Notes: generated by a model not told the origin, from the letters alone. Shown: positions 17,806 to 27,737, counted from the stretch's first letter. The stretch is 64,000 bases of DNA from Streptoalloteichus tenebrarius (GCF_024171885.1 NZ_JAMTCP010000003.1:62001-126000), one strand, 5' to 3'. Translations and numbers: made by a program.

Positions 17806-20800
17806 TCCGCGTCCGCCTCGGCGAACAGGCCGTCCGTCGCCAACAGCGCCTCGTCGGCGCGTGGGTCGGAGGCCGGTAGTGGGACGCTGGTCCACTCGCC
17901 GCCGCACCACAGGTACGGAACGGCGTCGACACCGGGCAGACCCTTGTGCCTGGCCAAGTCGTAGACGGCCACCGCGGGGACGGTCGGGTACTTGCACCAC
18001 TCGTCGTGGGCGGTCAGCATCACGTCCAGGTCGAAGCTCACCGTCAGGCCCATGAACGACGCCTTGATCTCCTCGTCCACCCCGGTCATCGCCTCGTCCA
18101 ACCACACGCAGCGCGGGGCGTGCCCACCGGCCGCGTTGTAGGCCACGAACGCGGCGGCGAACAGCGGCTGGGACAGCAGCACGACCTTCTCGCCGCCGGA
18201 CTTGGCGCCGTGCTTGGCGGCGTCGAACGCCACCCACCGGCTGGCCGGACCAGGCCGGTACTGCAACGAGATCTTCAGCCAACCGCGGTAGTCGAGGGCG
18301 GTGGACAGTTGCTCCCGCCAGTCGGCGGAGCCCCCGGCCGCCGCGTCCGCCCTGGCGGCGTCGATCTTGCGGGCGAGGAAGGAGCGCACGGTCTCCTGAC
18401 GTGCGGGCGAGAGCTGGTGGTAGCCCTGCGTCAGCGCGTCCACCACGGTGCCCGCGTCCGGGTCGGTGGGATCGGGTTCCCACTTCAACTGCACGGCGTT
18501 GCCGTGCCGCGTCGGGTGGCTGATCAACTGCTTGTTGATGTCGGTGAAGGTCCGGGCGGTGTAGTCCAACCGGTCCTTGAGGTGCTCGATGAACGTCGAG
18601 CCGAGCAGGGTGGTCAACACCCGTTGCTGTTCGGAGTCGAACGCGTTCTCCTGCTCGCGGACCTGGTTGGCGAGCAGGTCCGCGGCGGCCGGGGGCGCCT
18701 GCCAGCCGGTCTTGCTGTCGGCCAGGACGGCCACGCGCTGGAGCGCGCCGTCGTGCTCCGGTTCCAGCACCCGGGCGTCGCGATCGGGCAGCAGCTCCTG
18801 CCGCAGTGCTTCGAGCCTGCTGTAGCAGTGCCGCCAGGCGCGGTCCACATCACCCGGTTCCGGCAGTTCGCGGCGCGCGGCGCGGGTCGACTCGCGCGCG
18901 GATTCCACGCTTCGGCGCTCAGGTTCCGCCAGACCGAGGGGCTGCGCGAGACCGGCGTCGTACACCTCCCACCACGCTTCGAGCACGGCATCCCGCCTGC
19001 GTTCGGCGGTCTGACGGCGTTCCTCGTGCCGCCCGAGGGTTTCTTCGGCCCGGGTGACCGTGATCCGGGCGCTGGTGAGCCGCTCCCCGAGTTCGTCGAG
19101 TTCACGGCCGACCCGCTCCACCAGGCGGTCCAGCTCGGCGCGGCGGTCCAACTGCGCGCGGACATCGCTGGTGAGCGCCTCCTGCGCGGTGCGCAGTCGA
19201 ACCTCCACCTGTCGTTTGTGCCCACGCAGGGCGTTCAGTTCGCCATCGACACCGGCGAGCCTGCGCTGTGCGGTGGCGAAACCGCTTCGCGCCTGCGCCA
19301 ACGTCGCCGCCCGCAGGTCGAGCAATTCCTTGCGCCGAGCCAGTTCGTCCACGGCATGGCGGTAGTCCTGCAAGGCCGCGTCGTGGACGGGCAGATCGTC
19401 CAGTGGGAAGGCGTGCTCGCTCGCGTAGGTGGAGAACGCCGCCCACGCGGTGTCCCTGGCCGTCTCGTTGACGCGGTGGGTGTCCATGGCCGCGGCCGCC
19501 TTGCGTTCGCTGTCGGCTGCCTGCCGTTCCCTCTCCCGCAGCGTGGTGACGGCGTCGGTGACCACGCGCTCTCCCGGCAGCCTCGCGATCTCCTCGCCGA
19601 GGTGCCGCAGGTCGTCCTCAAGTTCCTGGACCCTGGCCGCGATCGCGTTGGCCGTCTCCTCCAACTCAGCCAGTCGGGTCCGCAACCGGTGGATCTCCCG
19701 CTGCCTGGCGGACTCACGGGCGGTGGCACCGAGGTGGGAGGCGGGTCGGGCGACTTCGGCGCGCCCGGACAGAGCGGCGCAGCGCCACGTGCCGTCGGCC
19801 GCCAGCCAGGTTCCGGTCGCATCGTTGTCGGGGCGGGAGTCGTGCCAGCCAATCGCGGTGAGCACAGCGCGGATGACGGATTCCGGGACACCGCCGGCGG
19901 AAGTGGGTTCCAGCACCGCGGTCAGATTCGCATCAGCTCGGGTTTCCCCCGCGCGCACCACCACCGTGTCCGCCTGCTCGACGCCTGCCGCGGTGGTCAA
20001 CCCGCCGTCAGGGCTCAGCCAGGCGTCGAGCACACCCGCGGCGGCGAGGGTCGCCTCCAGCAGGTCCACCTCGTCCGGCGACAACTCACCGACGGGCTGG
20101 ACGCACCGCCAGAACGGCGCGCCCAGCCCACTGTCGGGCTCCGGCCGATCACGACGGCGCCACGTGTCCGGAGGGGCCGGTGGGCGCTCCGCCCGGTCCA
20201 GTACCGCCGCCAGTTCCGCCGTGATCTGGTCGTGTTCCGCCACGAGTTCAGCGCGCTCGTGCACCAGTGCCGTGCGCCGCGCGCTCAAGGTGTCGCGAAC
20301 CTCGTTGACGTGCCTGGTGATCGCCGCCACGGGTGAGGAGCCGCGCTGTTCGGCCGGAGTCCTCGACGGGTCCACCGCGGTCAACTCGGCCACCAGGTCG
20401 CACCATTGCTCGACGACGTGCTCGTCCGCCTTGGCCAGGACGACGCTCGCGTTCCACTCCCTGATCTGCCTGCACAGCGTGTCGACCGCGGCCTCGACGC
20501 CCTCGTGCGCCAACTCCCGCCGCTCCACGGCCTCGTTCAGGTCCGACTCCCGGTCGGCCAGCAGGTCCGCCGACCTCGCCACGGCCGACTCGGCCCGCTC
20601 GAACACCGCACGGAGCTCCTGCAACCGGGCGAAGCGCTCCCGTCGGACCGAGAGGTCGGCGCGCAGCGCGGGCACGTCGCGCGCGGCGAGGTGCCGTGTG
20701 ACCGACTGGTCCAGTCCGGCGAGGCGCCCGGCAGCCCGGACCCGCTCGGCCGCCCGTACCACCTCTGATTCGGCCTGCTCAGCGGCACGAGTGGCGCTCT

Positions 20801-22013
20801 TCTCGGTCTCGGCGGCTTTCGCCACGTCCTCAGCCGCCTCGGTGTGGCGCTCTTCGACTCCCCGGAGTTGTCCGGTCAGGGAACCGAGCTGTTCACGAAG
20901 CCCTTCGACGCGGTTCGCCGCGCTCATGGCGTCCTGGAACGCCTGGCTGTCCAGCAGCTCGCGCAGCTCCGTGCCGAGGTCGTCCCGCTGCGCTCGCACC
21001 TGGGAGATGCGTTCCTTCAGCTCGTCGGCTTCACCGCGGGCGGTGGCCAGCGCGTTTTCCGCGGCCCGGCGGTCTTTGGTGGTGCGGTCCAGTTCGGTGG
21101 TCGCCGCGGTCAGCGCGTCGGCGCGATGGCGCACGACGGTGCGTGCCCAAGGGGTCCAGCCGTAGCGGACGAACGCCGCCAGACTCACAGCCGCGCCGCG
21201 GATCTGTTCCACGGCCGTGCGCAGCTTCTCCAGGTTGTCCCACCCGTCGGCGAGCTGGGTGATCTCCGTGCTCGCGAGCGGTGGCAGGGCCGCACGCAGG
21301 GTCTCCGCCAGGCTGGCGGGGTTGAGCCGTTCTCCCAACTTGGGTTTGCGCAGTTGCTTGAGCAGCTCGGTCAGGTTGTCGTAGGCGTCGGAGCCCAGAC
21401 CGAACAGCTCGGAGGCCAGCCTCTCGCGGTAGCGAGCGGCGCTGTCGGGCACCGTGACGCCGGGAACCTTCTTGAGCTCCTTCTGGTCGAGCGGCCGGCC
21501 CGCCCTGGACAACTGGAGATCGCGTCCCGGGCGCAGGTGGGTGATCAGGTGCCACGGGGTCACCGCGGACGTGCCGCTGCCCCGGCGGGCGCTGACACCG
21601 AGACCGCAGACGAAGTACCGCGCCGTGCCGTCGTCGTCGAGCCTGCCGAACTCGGCCCAGGCGTACCCCAACCCCGCGTCCGATGGCGGACGCGGGTCGT
21701 CGTCCTCGCCCGTGGGCAGCAGGTTGAAGCGCATGGTGCGGTGTTGGGACCCGAACGGGTCGAGCACGGACGGGCCGATCTCCCCGCGCAGCAGCATCAG
21801 GGTCGTCAGTTCGAGCACCTTGGTCTTGCCCGCCCCGTTGCCCCCGCGCAGCACGAGACGCCCGTCGGCGAACCAGAACTCCGCCTGGTCGTACTCCCAC
21901 AGGTTGAGGATGCCCACGCGCAACGGCTGCCAGCGGTGGAGGCTCGGCTCGGGGAGGCCCCCCTTCATCGCTGCCGCCAGCCAGCGCTCGCGGTCAGGTC
22001 GCGGTCGGGTCAA
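17802..22013 (-). CDS. jetC: Wadjet component JetC (TIGR02680, SMC/MukB-like ATPase)
   Basis: The protein has 1403 residues. I place the start at TTG 22013: it overlaps the JetB stop (TTGA) and follows the strong site GAGGAGGACGAG. ATG 21968 is the alternative. Walker A GGNGAGKT is at residues 57-64. Then comes about 1,000 residues rich in Arg, Glu, Ala and Leu with coiled-coil character (for example EALATARGEADELKERISQVRAQ-type heptads) and a central hinge-like domain. The C-terminal head carries the signature SGGEK (1282 on), Walker B RCVWLDEA (about 1311-1318), D-loop GVDEE and switch His (TAHDEW). This is the loop-extruding motor of Wadjet; JetA and JetB are its kleisin and KITE partners. 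Confidence 0.92.
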   Translation of the reverse strand: MTRPRPDRERWLAAAMKGGLPEPSLHRWQPLRVGILNLWEYDQAEFWFADGRLVLRGGNGAGKTKVLELTTLMLLRGEIGPSVLDPFGSQHRTMRFNLLPTGEDDDPRPPSDAGLGYAWAEFGRLDDDGTARYFVCGLGVSARRGSGTSAVTPWHLITHLRPGRDLQLSRAGRPLDQKELKKVPGVTVPDSAARYRERLASELFGLGSDAYDNLTELLKQLRKPKLGERLNPASLAETLRAALPPLASTEITQLADGWDNLEKLRTAVEQIRGAAVSLAAFVRYGWTPWARTVVRHRADALTAATTELDRTTKDRRAAENALATARGEADELKERISQVRAQRDDLGTELRELLDSQAFQDAMSAANRVEGLREQLGSLTGQLRGVEERHTEAAEDVAKAAETEKSATRAAEQAESEVVRAAERVRAAGRLAGLDQSVTRHLAARDVPALRADLSVRRERFARLQELRAVFERAESAVARSADLLADRESDLNEAVERRELAHEGVEAAVDTLCRQIREWNASVVLAKADEHVVEQWCDLVAELTAVDPSRTPAEQRGSSPVAAITRHVNEVRDTLSARRTALVHERAELVAEHDQITAELAAVLDRAERPPAPPDTWRRRDRPEPDSGLGAPFWRCVQPVGELSPDEVDLLEATLAAAGVLDAWLSPDGGLTTAAGVEQADTVVVRAGETRADANLTAVLEPTSAGGVPESVIRAVLTAIGWHDSRPDNDATGTWLAADGTWRCAALSGRAEVARPASHLGATARESARQREIHRLRTRLAELEETANAIAARVQELEDDLRHLGEEIARLPGERVVTDAVTTLRERERQAADSERKAAAAMDTHRVNETARDTAWAAFSTYASEHAFPLDDLPVHDAALQDYRHAVDELARRKELLDLRAATLAQARSGFATAQRRLAGVDGELNALRGHKRQVEVRLRTAQEALTSDVRAQLDRRAELDRLVERVGRELDELGERLTSARITVTRAEETLGRHEERRQTAERRRDAVLEAWWEVYDAGLAQPLGLAEPERRSVESARESTRAARRELPEPGDVDRAWRHCYSRLEALRQELLPDRDARVLEPEHDGALQRVAVLADSKTGWQAPPAAADLLANQVREQENAFDSEQQRVLTTLLGSTFIEHLKDRLDYTARTFTDINKQLISHPTRHGNAVQLKWEPDPTDPDAGTVVDALTQGYHQLSPARQETVRSFLARKIDAARADAAAGGSADWREQLSTALDYRGWLKISLQYRPGPASRWVAFDAAKHGAKSGGEKVVLLSQPLFAAAFVAYNAAGGHAPRCVWLDEAMTGVDEEIKASFMGLTVSFDLDVMLTAHDEWCKYPTVPAVAVYDLARHKGLPGVDAVPYLWCGGEWTSVPLPASDPRADEALLATDGLFAEADAE

Positions 22014-23155
22014 CCCTCGTCCTCCTCGTCCAGCTTCGCGTTCACGGCCACCACCCGAGGGTCGCGGAAGCGCGCTGCCGCGGCGGTCAACCGCCACGTG
22101 TCCGGGATTCCAGTCGGGCGCAACAGGTCCAGCGCACCCAGCCGATCCCGTGCCGTGGATTCCACGGCGTTGCCCACACGCAGTTCGTTGGTCATCGCCT
22201 TGGCGTGACGCGCCCGGACCTCGGACGCTGCCGCACGGAGGTCGTCGGCGGTGACGACCGAACCCGCACCGTGCGTGCGCACCAGTTCGTCCAGCACCAT
22301 CAGGGCGGCGAAGTCGGCGGCGCGCTGCCGCGGAAACGGAAGGTCCGTGTCCGCTTCGTCGGCGGCGATGAGCGCCATCCCCTCCGCGCGCTGCTCGACC
22401 ACCCACCCCGTCATCTCCGCGCACCAGGTCAGGACGCGGTGGCGCTGGCTGGTCAGGTAGTGCCGCTCGGCGTCGGTGAGGTCCTCGTACAGGACCACGG
22501 GCAGCTCGACCAGTTTGCGCATCAATCCGATCCGCGCAGCCGCCTCGTGGGGCGGTCCGTCGTCGCGCCCCCCGCTGAGAGCGACGCGCAGCGAGGCGGG
22601 GTCGACCAGGCGCAGCAACAGCTCACGGCGCACCTCGTACGCGCCGCCGATCGCATCACGATGGTGCGCCCACCCCTCTCGCCGCTCCTCGTCGTCACGA
22701 CCAATCGGCCGCAGTGCCCCCATCGACACCAGCAGGCGAACGGCTTTGACGAACAGCGTGCGCTCGGCGTACCGGTCGGGGTCATAGGGTGCGAGCCCGA
22801 CGTCCTCGTGCGTGGAGAGCACCCGGACCCGGTCGGACAGGTCCTGGGTGGTGGTGATGTCCTCGGCGTCCTCGGCCGCCGCCGCAGCGAGGATCGCCAG
22901 CACGAGGACCCGACGGGTCGGTGGCCGGAACCGTCGGGGCGCGACGACGACACCGTCAACGGGCAACCGGAACAACCGGGCGGCGGAGTCGGTCACCACC
23001 AGTCGGTAACCGAGCCGCTGGGTGAACCACTCGCCCAGCGCCACCCGGTGCACCCGTACGAGCGGCCACACGTCGGGGTGGGTGCGCCGGTCCAGCACCG
23101 GCGAGCGCAGAAGGGCGGTGAACGCCCGTTGCCGCTCAGCCGCGTCGCGGTTCAC
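22010..23155 (-). CDS. jetB: Wadjet component JetB (DUF2398/TIGR02678, MukE-like)
   Basis: The protein has 381 residues from GTG 23155, which overlaps the JetA stop as GTGA. Winged-helix-rich sequence (ERQRAFTALLRSPVLDRRTHPDVWPLVRVH, LGEWFTQRLGYRLVVTDSAARLFRLP, LVLAILAAAAAEDAEDITT) matches the TIGR02678 family. It is the KITE-like partner that binds the JetA kleisin and the JetC heads. Neighbour order and coupling are as in other DUF2397-DUF2398-SMC-DUF2399 operons. Confidence 0.88.
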   Translation of the reverse strand: MNRDAAERQRAFTALLRSPVLDRRTHPDVWPLVRVHRVALGEWFTQRLGYRLVVTDSAARLFRLPVDGVVVAPRRFRPPTRRVLVLAILAAAAAEDAEDITTTQDLSDRVRVLSTHEDVGLAPYDPDRYAERTLFVKAVRLLVSMGALRPIGRDDEERREGWAHHRDAIGGAYEVRRELLLRLVDPASLRVALSGGRDDGPPHEAAARIGLMRKLVELPVVLYEDLTDAERHYLTSQRHRVLTWCAEMTGWVVEQRAEGMALIAADEADTDLPFPRQRAADFAALMVLDELVRTHGAGSVVTADDLRAAASEVRARHAKAMTNELRVGNAVESTARDRLGALDLLRPTGIPDTWRLTAAAARFRDPRVVAVNAKLDEEDEG

Positions 23156-24684
23156 GCGGGCTCCATCTCGAAGTACCAGTTCAGGGTCGTCATGCTGCCG
23201 CTGTTCGCGCGCAGGCTCGTGGTGTGGTGCGCGTCCGCTGGTCGACCCAACGTGATGCGCCACCGGCCGTCTCCGGTCACCGCGGTCTCCGATCGCGTCC
23301 GCCGCACCACGCTGACGAACTCCAGCAGCAGGTCCAGTTCCGCGTCGGTGATCTCGCCCCATTCGGCCAGGTGCGTCCCGGAACGCCGACGTAACGCCGC
23401 CTCGGCGCCGCTCCGTGCGGCCAGAGCGGCGAGCCTGGCCCGTCGGGCGGCGCTCTTGCCCGTCGAGTAGTCCGGGATCTTGGTCCGCCTGCCGACCGCG
23501 GCGCGCGCACCCTGTTCGCGGAACCGGGCGGTGACCGGCGCGGGCGAGGCGGTCGTCCAGCTCAGGTCGTTGTCGTCAGCGGAGTCCGCCGCCAACAGCA
23601 GGTGGCGCGCGGAGAACGCGCCCACCGCGGTGTCCCAGATCCGCCAAGCGCTCTCGTCGTCGGGAGCGCGCTCGACGGCGACGGCCAGGGCCAGCAGTTC
23701 CGCCCGGCGAGTGACCGCGCCGCCGGTGTCCAGCAGGAGGTTCATGTTGCGGGCCCACGGGGCGATCAGATCACGCAACTGACGCCGCAGCTTCCGCGCC
23801 TGGCTGTCGCTGTCACCGAACCATGAGCCGAGAGCCACCCACGTGCGTTCCCAGTGATGTGCCTGGGAGGCCACCACTTCGTCGTCCGCCTCGCCGCCCA
23901 ACGCGGCGCGAACGCACGCGCGCCACACCTCAGGGGTCAACAGCGGGTCAAGCTCGGCCACCAGCTCCGCGATCCGCGGTGTGTGGACGTCGACCTGCTC
24001 GCCCCACATACCGATGTAGGCGCGCAACGTCTGCCACAACAGATCCTGCTTGGCCGGGTCGGGTCCTCCCGACAAGGCGTGCGCCAACGTGCTCTGCCAC
24101 CCGCGCGCGGCCTTGGCCATCGCCTCGTGCATTGCCGTGACCTGCTGGAATTCCGTGGCCGCGTGGGTGTAGGCCGCTTTGCGGATCGCTTCGGCGAACG
24201 CGGTCAGCCGCTCGTGAATCGCACGCGGCGCGAGGGTGAGGTCACCTCCGGCCTTCTCGGTGTCGTCGACCGACGACCAGAAGACGTGCAATCCCGCGGC
24301 TCTCGGCGTGAGCTGGTACCGGTCACGTCGGCGCAGGAAGTCCTCCCCGGAACGAGCAGGTTCCTGCCACCGGGTCAGAACCCGCCACTGCACCAAACGC
24401 TCCAGCCGCGCGTCGAGGTGCAGCACGTCCGGGGCGAGCAGGCGGTCGACGACCTCAGCCGGCACCTGCCCGGTGAGGTGCGCGCGAACGCCAGCGGCCA
24501 CCTCGTCATAGGACAGACCGGTCAGGCTCGTGTCCTGCTCGGCCAGCAGAACGTCGACGATCACCCGGTACTGCGCCGCGAACCGCGAGGTGAGGTAGGC
24601 CGGAACGAGCTCCTGCCCCGGCAGCAGAGCCGACCACGGATCAGCGGACACCTCCGTCTCCGGCGTCTCGTCGTGATCATTCAC
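23152..24684 (-). CDS. jetA: Wadjet component JetA (DUF2397/TIGR02677, MukF-like kleisin)
   Basis: The protein has 510 residues from GTG 24684, with GGAGGA directly before the start, an unusually short spacing. The N-terminal segment (VPAYLTSRFAAQYRVIVDVLLAEQDTSLTGLSYDEVAAGV) and the following winged-helix and helical regions match TIGR02677. It is the kleisin-like subunit bridging the JetC heads. It opens the leftward four-gene operon. The upstream neighbour is the 3' end of a decayed glycosyltransferase 9 nt away, so the promoter must lie within that remnant. Confidence 0.87.
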   Translation of the reverse strand: MNDHDETPETEVSADPWSALLPGQELVPAYLTSRFAAQYRVIVDVLLAEQDTSLTGLSYDEVAAGVRAHLTGQVPAEVVDRLLAPDVLHLDARLERLVQWRVLTRWQEPARSGEDFLRRRDRYQLTPRAAGLHVFWSSVDDTEKAGGDLTLAPRAIHERLTAFAEAIRKAAYTHAATEFQQVTAMHEAMAKAARGWQSTLAHALSGGPDPAKQDLLWQTLRAYIGMWGEQVDVHTPRIAELVAELDPLLTPEVWRACVRAALGGEADDEVVASQAHHWERTWVALGSWFGDSDSQARKLRRQLRDLIAPWARNMNLLLDTGGAVTRRAELLALAVAVERAPDDESAWRIWDTAVGAFSARHLLLAADSADDNDLSWTTASPAPVTARFREQGARAAVGRRTKIPDYSTGKSAARRARLAALAARSGAEAALRRRSGTHLAEWGEITDAELDLLLEFVSVVRRTRSETAVTGDGRWRITLGRPADAHHTTSLRANSGSMTTLNWYFEMEPA

Positions 24685-24693
24685 TCCTCCAGG

Positions 24694-25818
24694 TTACGTA
24701 GGAGGGATGCCGACGCGAAAGCACGAGCAACACGTCACCCGTTCCAGTGAGTCCTTCATCGGGAACTGCGCTACGTTCCACGGCAAGCCGGGCGGTGCAC
24801 GCCGAACAGTCGTGGCGCGTTCGTAGATCTCGACCTGTCGGGCGGACACGAAGTGAAGGCTGCACCGGTCGACGACGAGTCGTCGACCGAACCCGCCGAG
24901 TGCGCAGCGTCGCCCCAAGTCCCGCAAGAGGACAGTCAGGAACTCCCTGAGAGCCGCACCCCGGTCTAGCGGCGGTCCCCAGTCCGTAGAAGTCACCATC
25001 ACGCACGGACGCTGGCTCGCGCAGGCGCCAGAAACCCCACTCACCCTGGACGATGACGGGTTTGGCGAACGCCATGCGCCGCAACGCGGAACTCCCCCAG
25101 CACCACGTCGGCGGCCGCGTAGGCGGGGCGTGGGCTGGTGAGCACCACGGCCTGTCTTCCCGCAGTGCCGTTGGCTCGCGTGGCTCGTTGTTGGACAGTG
25201 GCCCATCACCGGCCCGTCTTCCACGATGACCAACTGGACGGTTCGGCCATCTCGACTGAGCCCCGCCACACGTCGCAGGCGGTGAGGATCCCCTCCAGTT
25301 TGATCGAACGCGCCAGGCGGGAAACCACCGCCAGGAGCGGCACGTCCGGCTCCAACCCGTACTCGGCCCGGAAGCTCCCGCCGTCCACACCGGGGTGATC
25401 GCCCCGCACGTCGACCGGGGGCCCCAGGACCGTGACGTCGACGAAACCCTGCTCGACGGCGTACTCGCGCAGCGATTCGGAACCGACGACCAGGGGCGCG
25501 CACCGGGGCAGGAAGGACGTGAGCGTCATGTACAGGACGGTGGTGACGATCGGCACGCCCAACAGCAGGTGCGGCCCGAGGTAGGCCTCCACCGCGGGGA
25601 ACCACTCGTATCCGTGCACGAGGTCGGCCCGGCGTCTCCTGGCCTCGCGGAGCAGCACACTGGGGGCGGAGTGCCGTGTCAACCTCGCCGCGCTCTGGAC
25701 GGTCGTCTTCTGGATGGGAGAGAGGACGCCGACGTCCTGTGTGGCTACCCGGCGTCCGCACCGTCGCCGTACCCGCGGTCGGGAGGCGGAACTCCTCGAT
25801 CGCCGTCAGGTTCACCAC
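24694..25818 (-). pseudogene. decayed GT4-type glycosyltransferase
   Basis: Homology hops between all three minus-strand frames. TAIEEFRLPTAGTATVRTPG lies near 25800. SPIQKTTVQSAARLTRHSAP and then ADLVHGYEWFPAVEAYLGPH down to LEGILTACDVWRGSVEMA occupy about 25230-25720. VQLVIVEDGP is near 25220. SSALRRMAFAKPVIVQGEWGFWRL is near 25060, and ALREFLTVLL...SLHFVSARQVEIYERA lies to about 24790. At least three indels are needed. The order, including the LLAVVSRLARSIKLEGI and AFAKPVIV stretches, is that of a two-domain GT-B enzyme. This many shifts argues for true decay rather than sequencing error. Confidence 0.7.
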
Positions 25819-25889
25819 GCGTTCCTCAAGGCGTCAGTCTCGCGTTCCAGGTCCGTCAGGAGCTGTCGCCGGCCGTGGACGCGGCTGAA

Positions 25890-26113
25890 CAGCGGGCCGC
25901 AGATCCTGGTCGCGGCGAGGACTTTCACCGGATCGGCGCGCAGGGGTGGGAATGGCGGCCACCGTCATCTCGGCGGCCTTCGCGGCGGCGACGCCGAGCA
26001 GGGAATCCTCCAGGGCGACACAGGATCCGGGGTGAACCGGCCAGCCGCCGTGCCGCCTCCAGGTAGACCTCCGGGGCCGGTTTGTACGCGGGCACACACG
26101 CGAGCCCCAGCAC
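25890..26113 (-). pseudogene. HAD-superfamily phosphatase remnant, frameshifted
   Basis: One frame gives LGLACVPAYKPAPEVYLEAARRLAGSPR (about 26030-26113). The next frame continues CVALEDSLLGVAAAKAAEMTVAAIPTP (about 25945-26030). Together they are the KP(A/D)PEVYL and ALEDSxxG motifs (III and IV) of a beta-phosphoglucomutase-like HAD phosphatase. The N-terminal DxD half is absent. It is adjacent to the decayed glycosyltransferase, so a small sugar-related gene set has degenerated here. Confidence 0.65.
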
Positions 26114-26415
26114 GAGCAGGCGGCACGGATGACTGCCGAGACAGGTCCGTGAGAACGCTCGACAACAACTCGGAATTCAGGGATTGCAGGCCCTGACGCC
26201 AGGGGGCTCCTGGGCGGCGGTTTCTGATCACCACCGGGAACCCTCGCGTCCCGGTGTCCTGACGACGCGACCGCGAAGCCCGAGTGAAGGAAAGAGGAGA
26301 AAACCCCTCTTTCCACTCTCAACTTATAGCGCACAGGGGGGCTTGCGGCAAGACCCCGGCCCTGCCGCAGAATCGCCGGCCGAAGCCAAAGCCCACGAAA
26401 ACGGGAGTCGCGGAA

Positions 26416-27651
26416 ATGCGTGTGTTGTTGTCGACGTACGGGTCACGCGGGGACGTCGAACCACTGGTGGGGCTCGCGGTGCGGTTGCGGGAACTCGGCG
26501 CGGAGGTGCGGATGTGCGCCCCGCCGGACGAGGACTTCGCGCGACGTCTCGCCGGCGTCGGCGTGTCGTTGGTGCCGGTCGGCCCGTCGGCACGCGCGCT
26601 GACAGCCGCGGCGCCACCGCCGTCGTCCCTGTCCCAGCAGGCGGCCGAATTGATCGCGAACCAGTTCGAGGTGGTCACGGCGGCAGCCCAGGGATGTGAC
26701 GTCCTGGTGGTGACCGGCATGTTGCCCGCCGCGGCCGGCGCGCTGTCCGTGGCCGAGAAACTGGGCATCCGCTCCGTGTCGGTGACCTTCCAGCAGCTCA
26801 CCCTGCCCTCGCCGCACCACCCGCCGCTGGCGTACCCGGGCCGGCCGTTCCCTCCGGAGGTGACCGACAACCGGGTGCTGTGGGACCTGGACGCCCAGAG
26901 CGTGGACGCGTTGTTCGGCGAGGCGCTCAACACCAACCGGGCGTCGTTCGGCCTGCCACCGGTGGACAACGTCCGGGACTACGTCATCGGCGACCAGCCG
27001 TGGCTGGCCACAGACCCGATCCTGGACCCCTGGCGGGAGACACCGGACCTGGACGTCGTCCAGACCGGCGCATGGATGCTGCCAGACGACCGCCCACTCC
27101 CTGACGACCTCGTGGCGTTCCTCGACGCCGGAACACCTCCGGTGTACGTGGGCTTCGGCAGCATGCCCATGCACGCCTCGGCCGATGTCGCCCAGGTGGC
27201 CATCGAGGCGGTCCGCGCGCAGGGGCACCGCGTGGTCGTGGCCCGCGGCTGGGCCGACCTGTCCCTGGTCGACGACCGGGACGACTGCTTCGCCGTCGGC
27301 GAGGTCAACCACCACGCGCTGTTCGCCCGGGTGGCCGCCGTCGTGCACCACGGCGGCGCGGGCACCACGACGACGGCCACGCGAGCCGGTGCGCCCCAGG
27401 TGGTGGTTCCTCAGGCAACGGACCAGCCGTACTGGGCCGGGCGGGTGGCCGAACTGGGCATCGGCGCGGCCCACGACGGCCCGACTCCGTCCTTCGAGTC
27501 CCTGTCGGCCACGCTCAGGACGGCCCTGGCGCCCGAGACCAGCGCACGAGCGGCCGCCGTGGCTGGCGCGATGCGCACCGACGGGGCGACGGTGGCCGCG
27601 AAGCTGCTCCTCGACGTGATCAACCGCGAAAGGCCGTCAGTGTCCGTGTGA
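26416..27651 (+). CDS. GtfA/erythromycin-type glycosyltransferase (GT1 family)
   Basis: The protein has 411 residues from ATG 26416. It starts RVLLSTYGSRGDVEPLVGLAVRL, the signature of the vancomycin (GtfA-E) and erythromycin-type family. The acceptor domain runs to about residue 220. The donor-binding C-terminal domain has YVGFGSMP (244 on) and the nucleotide-sugar motif HHGGAGTTTTATRAGAPQ (311 on) with QATDQPYWAGRV. It would transfer a sugar from an NDP-sugar to a lipophilic acceptor such as an antibiotic aglycone or sterol. No biosynthetic genes flank it, so it may act in self-resistance or lipid glycosylation. A strong terminator follows. Confidence 0.92.
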   Translation: MRVLLSTYGSRGDVEPLVGLAVRLRELGAEVRMCAPPDEDFARRLAGVGVSLVPVGPSARALTAAAPPPSSLSQQAAELIANQFEVVTAAAQGCDVLVVTGMLPAAAGALSVAEKLGIRSVSVTFQQLTLPSPHHPPLAYPGRPFPPEVTDNRVLWDLDAQSVDALFGEALNTNRASFGLPPVDNVRDYVIGDQPWLATDPILDPWRETPDLDVVQTGAWMLPDDRPLPDDLVAFLDAGTPPVYVGFGSMPMHASADVAQVAIEAVRAQGHRVVVARGWADLSLVDDRDDCFAVGEVNHHALFARVAAVVHHGGAGTTTTATRAGAPQVVVPQATDQPYWAGRVAELGIGAAHDGPTPSFESLSATLRTALAPETSARAAAVAGAMRTDGATVAAKLLLDVINRERPSVSV

Positions 27652-27700
27652 ACCACGGACGACCGTGCACCACGCGGGACCGTCGGGGTCGGAGAAGGCG

Positions 27701-27737
27701 CCGCCCCGCCGCTGGGTTCGCCCCAGCGGCGGGGCGG
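27701..27737 (+). terminator. 16-bp perfect hairpin terminator
   Basis: CCGCCCCGCCGCTGGG (27701-27716) pairs exactly with 27722-27737 around a 5-nt loop, 50 nt after the glycosyltransferase stop and 52 nt before the stop of the facing gene. It probably serves both. Confidence 0.8.

Noticed and set aside
17946-20336. Very long plus-strand frame opposite jetC
   Set aside because: It is a mirror of the coiled-coil gene; the jetC frame has all ATPase motifs.
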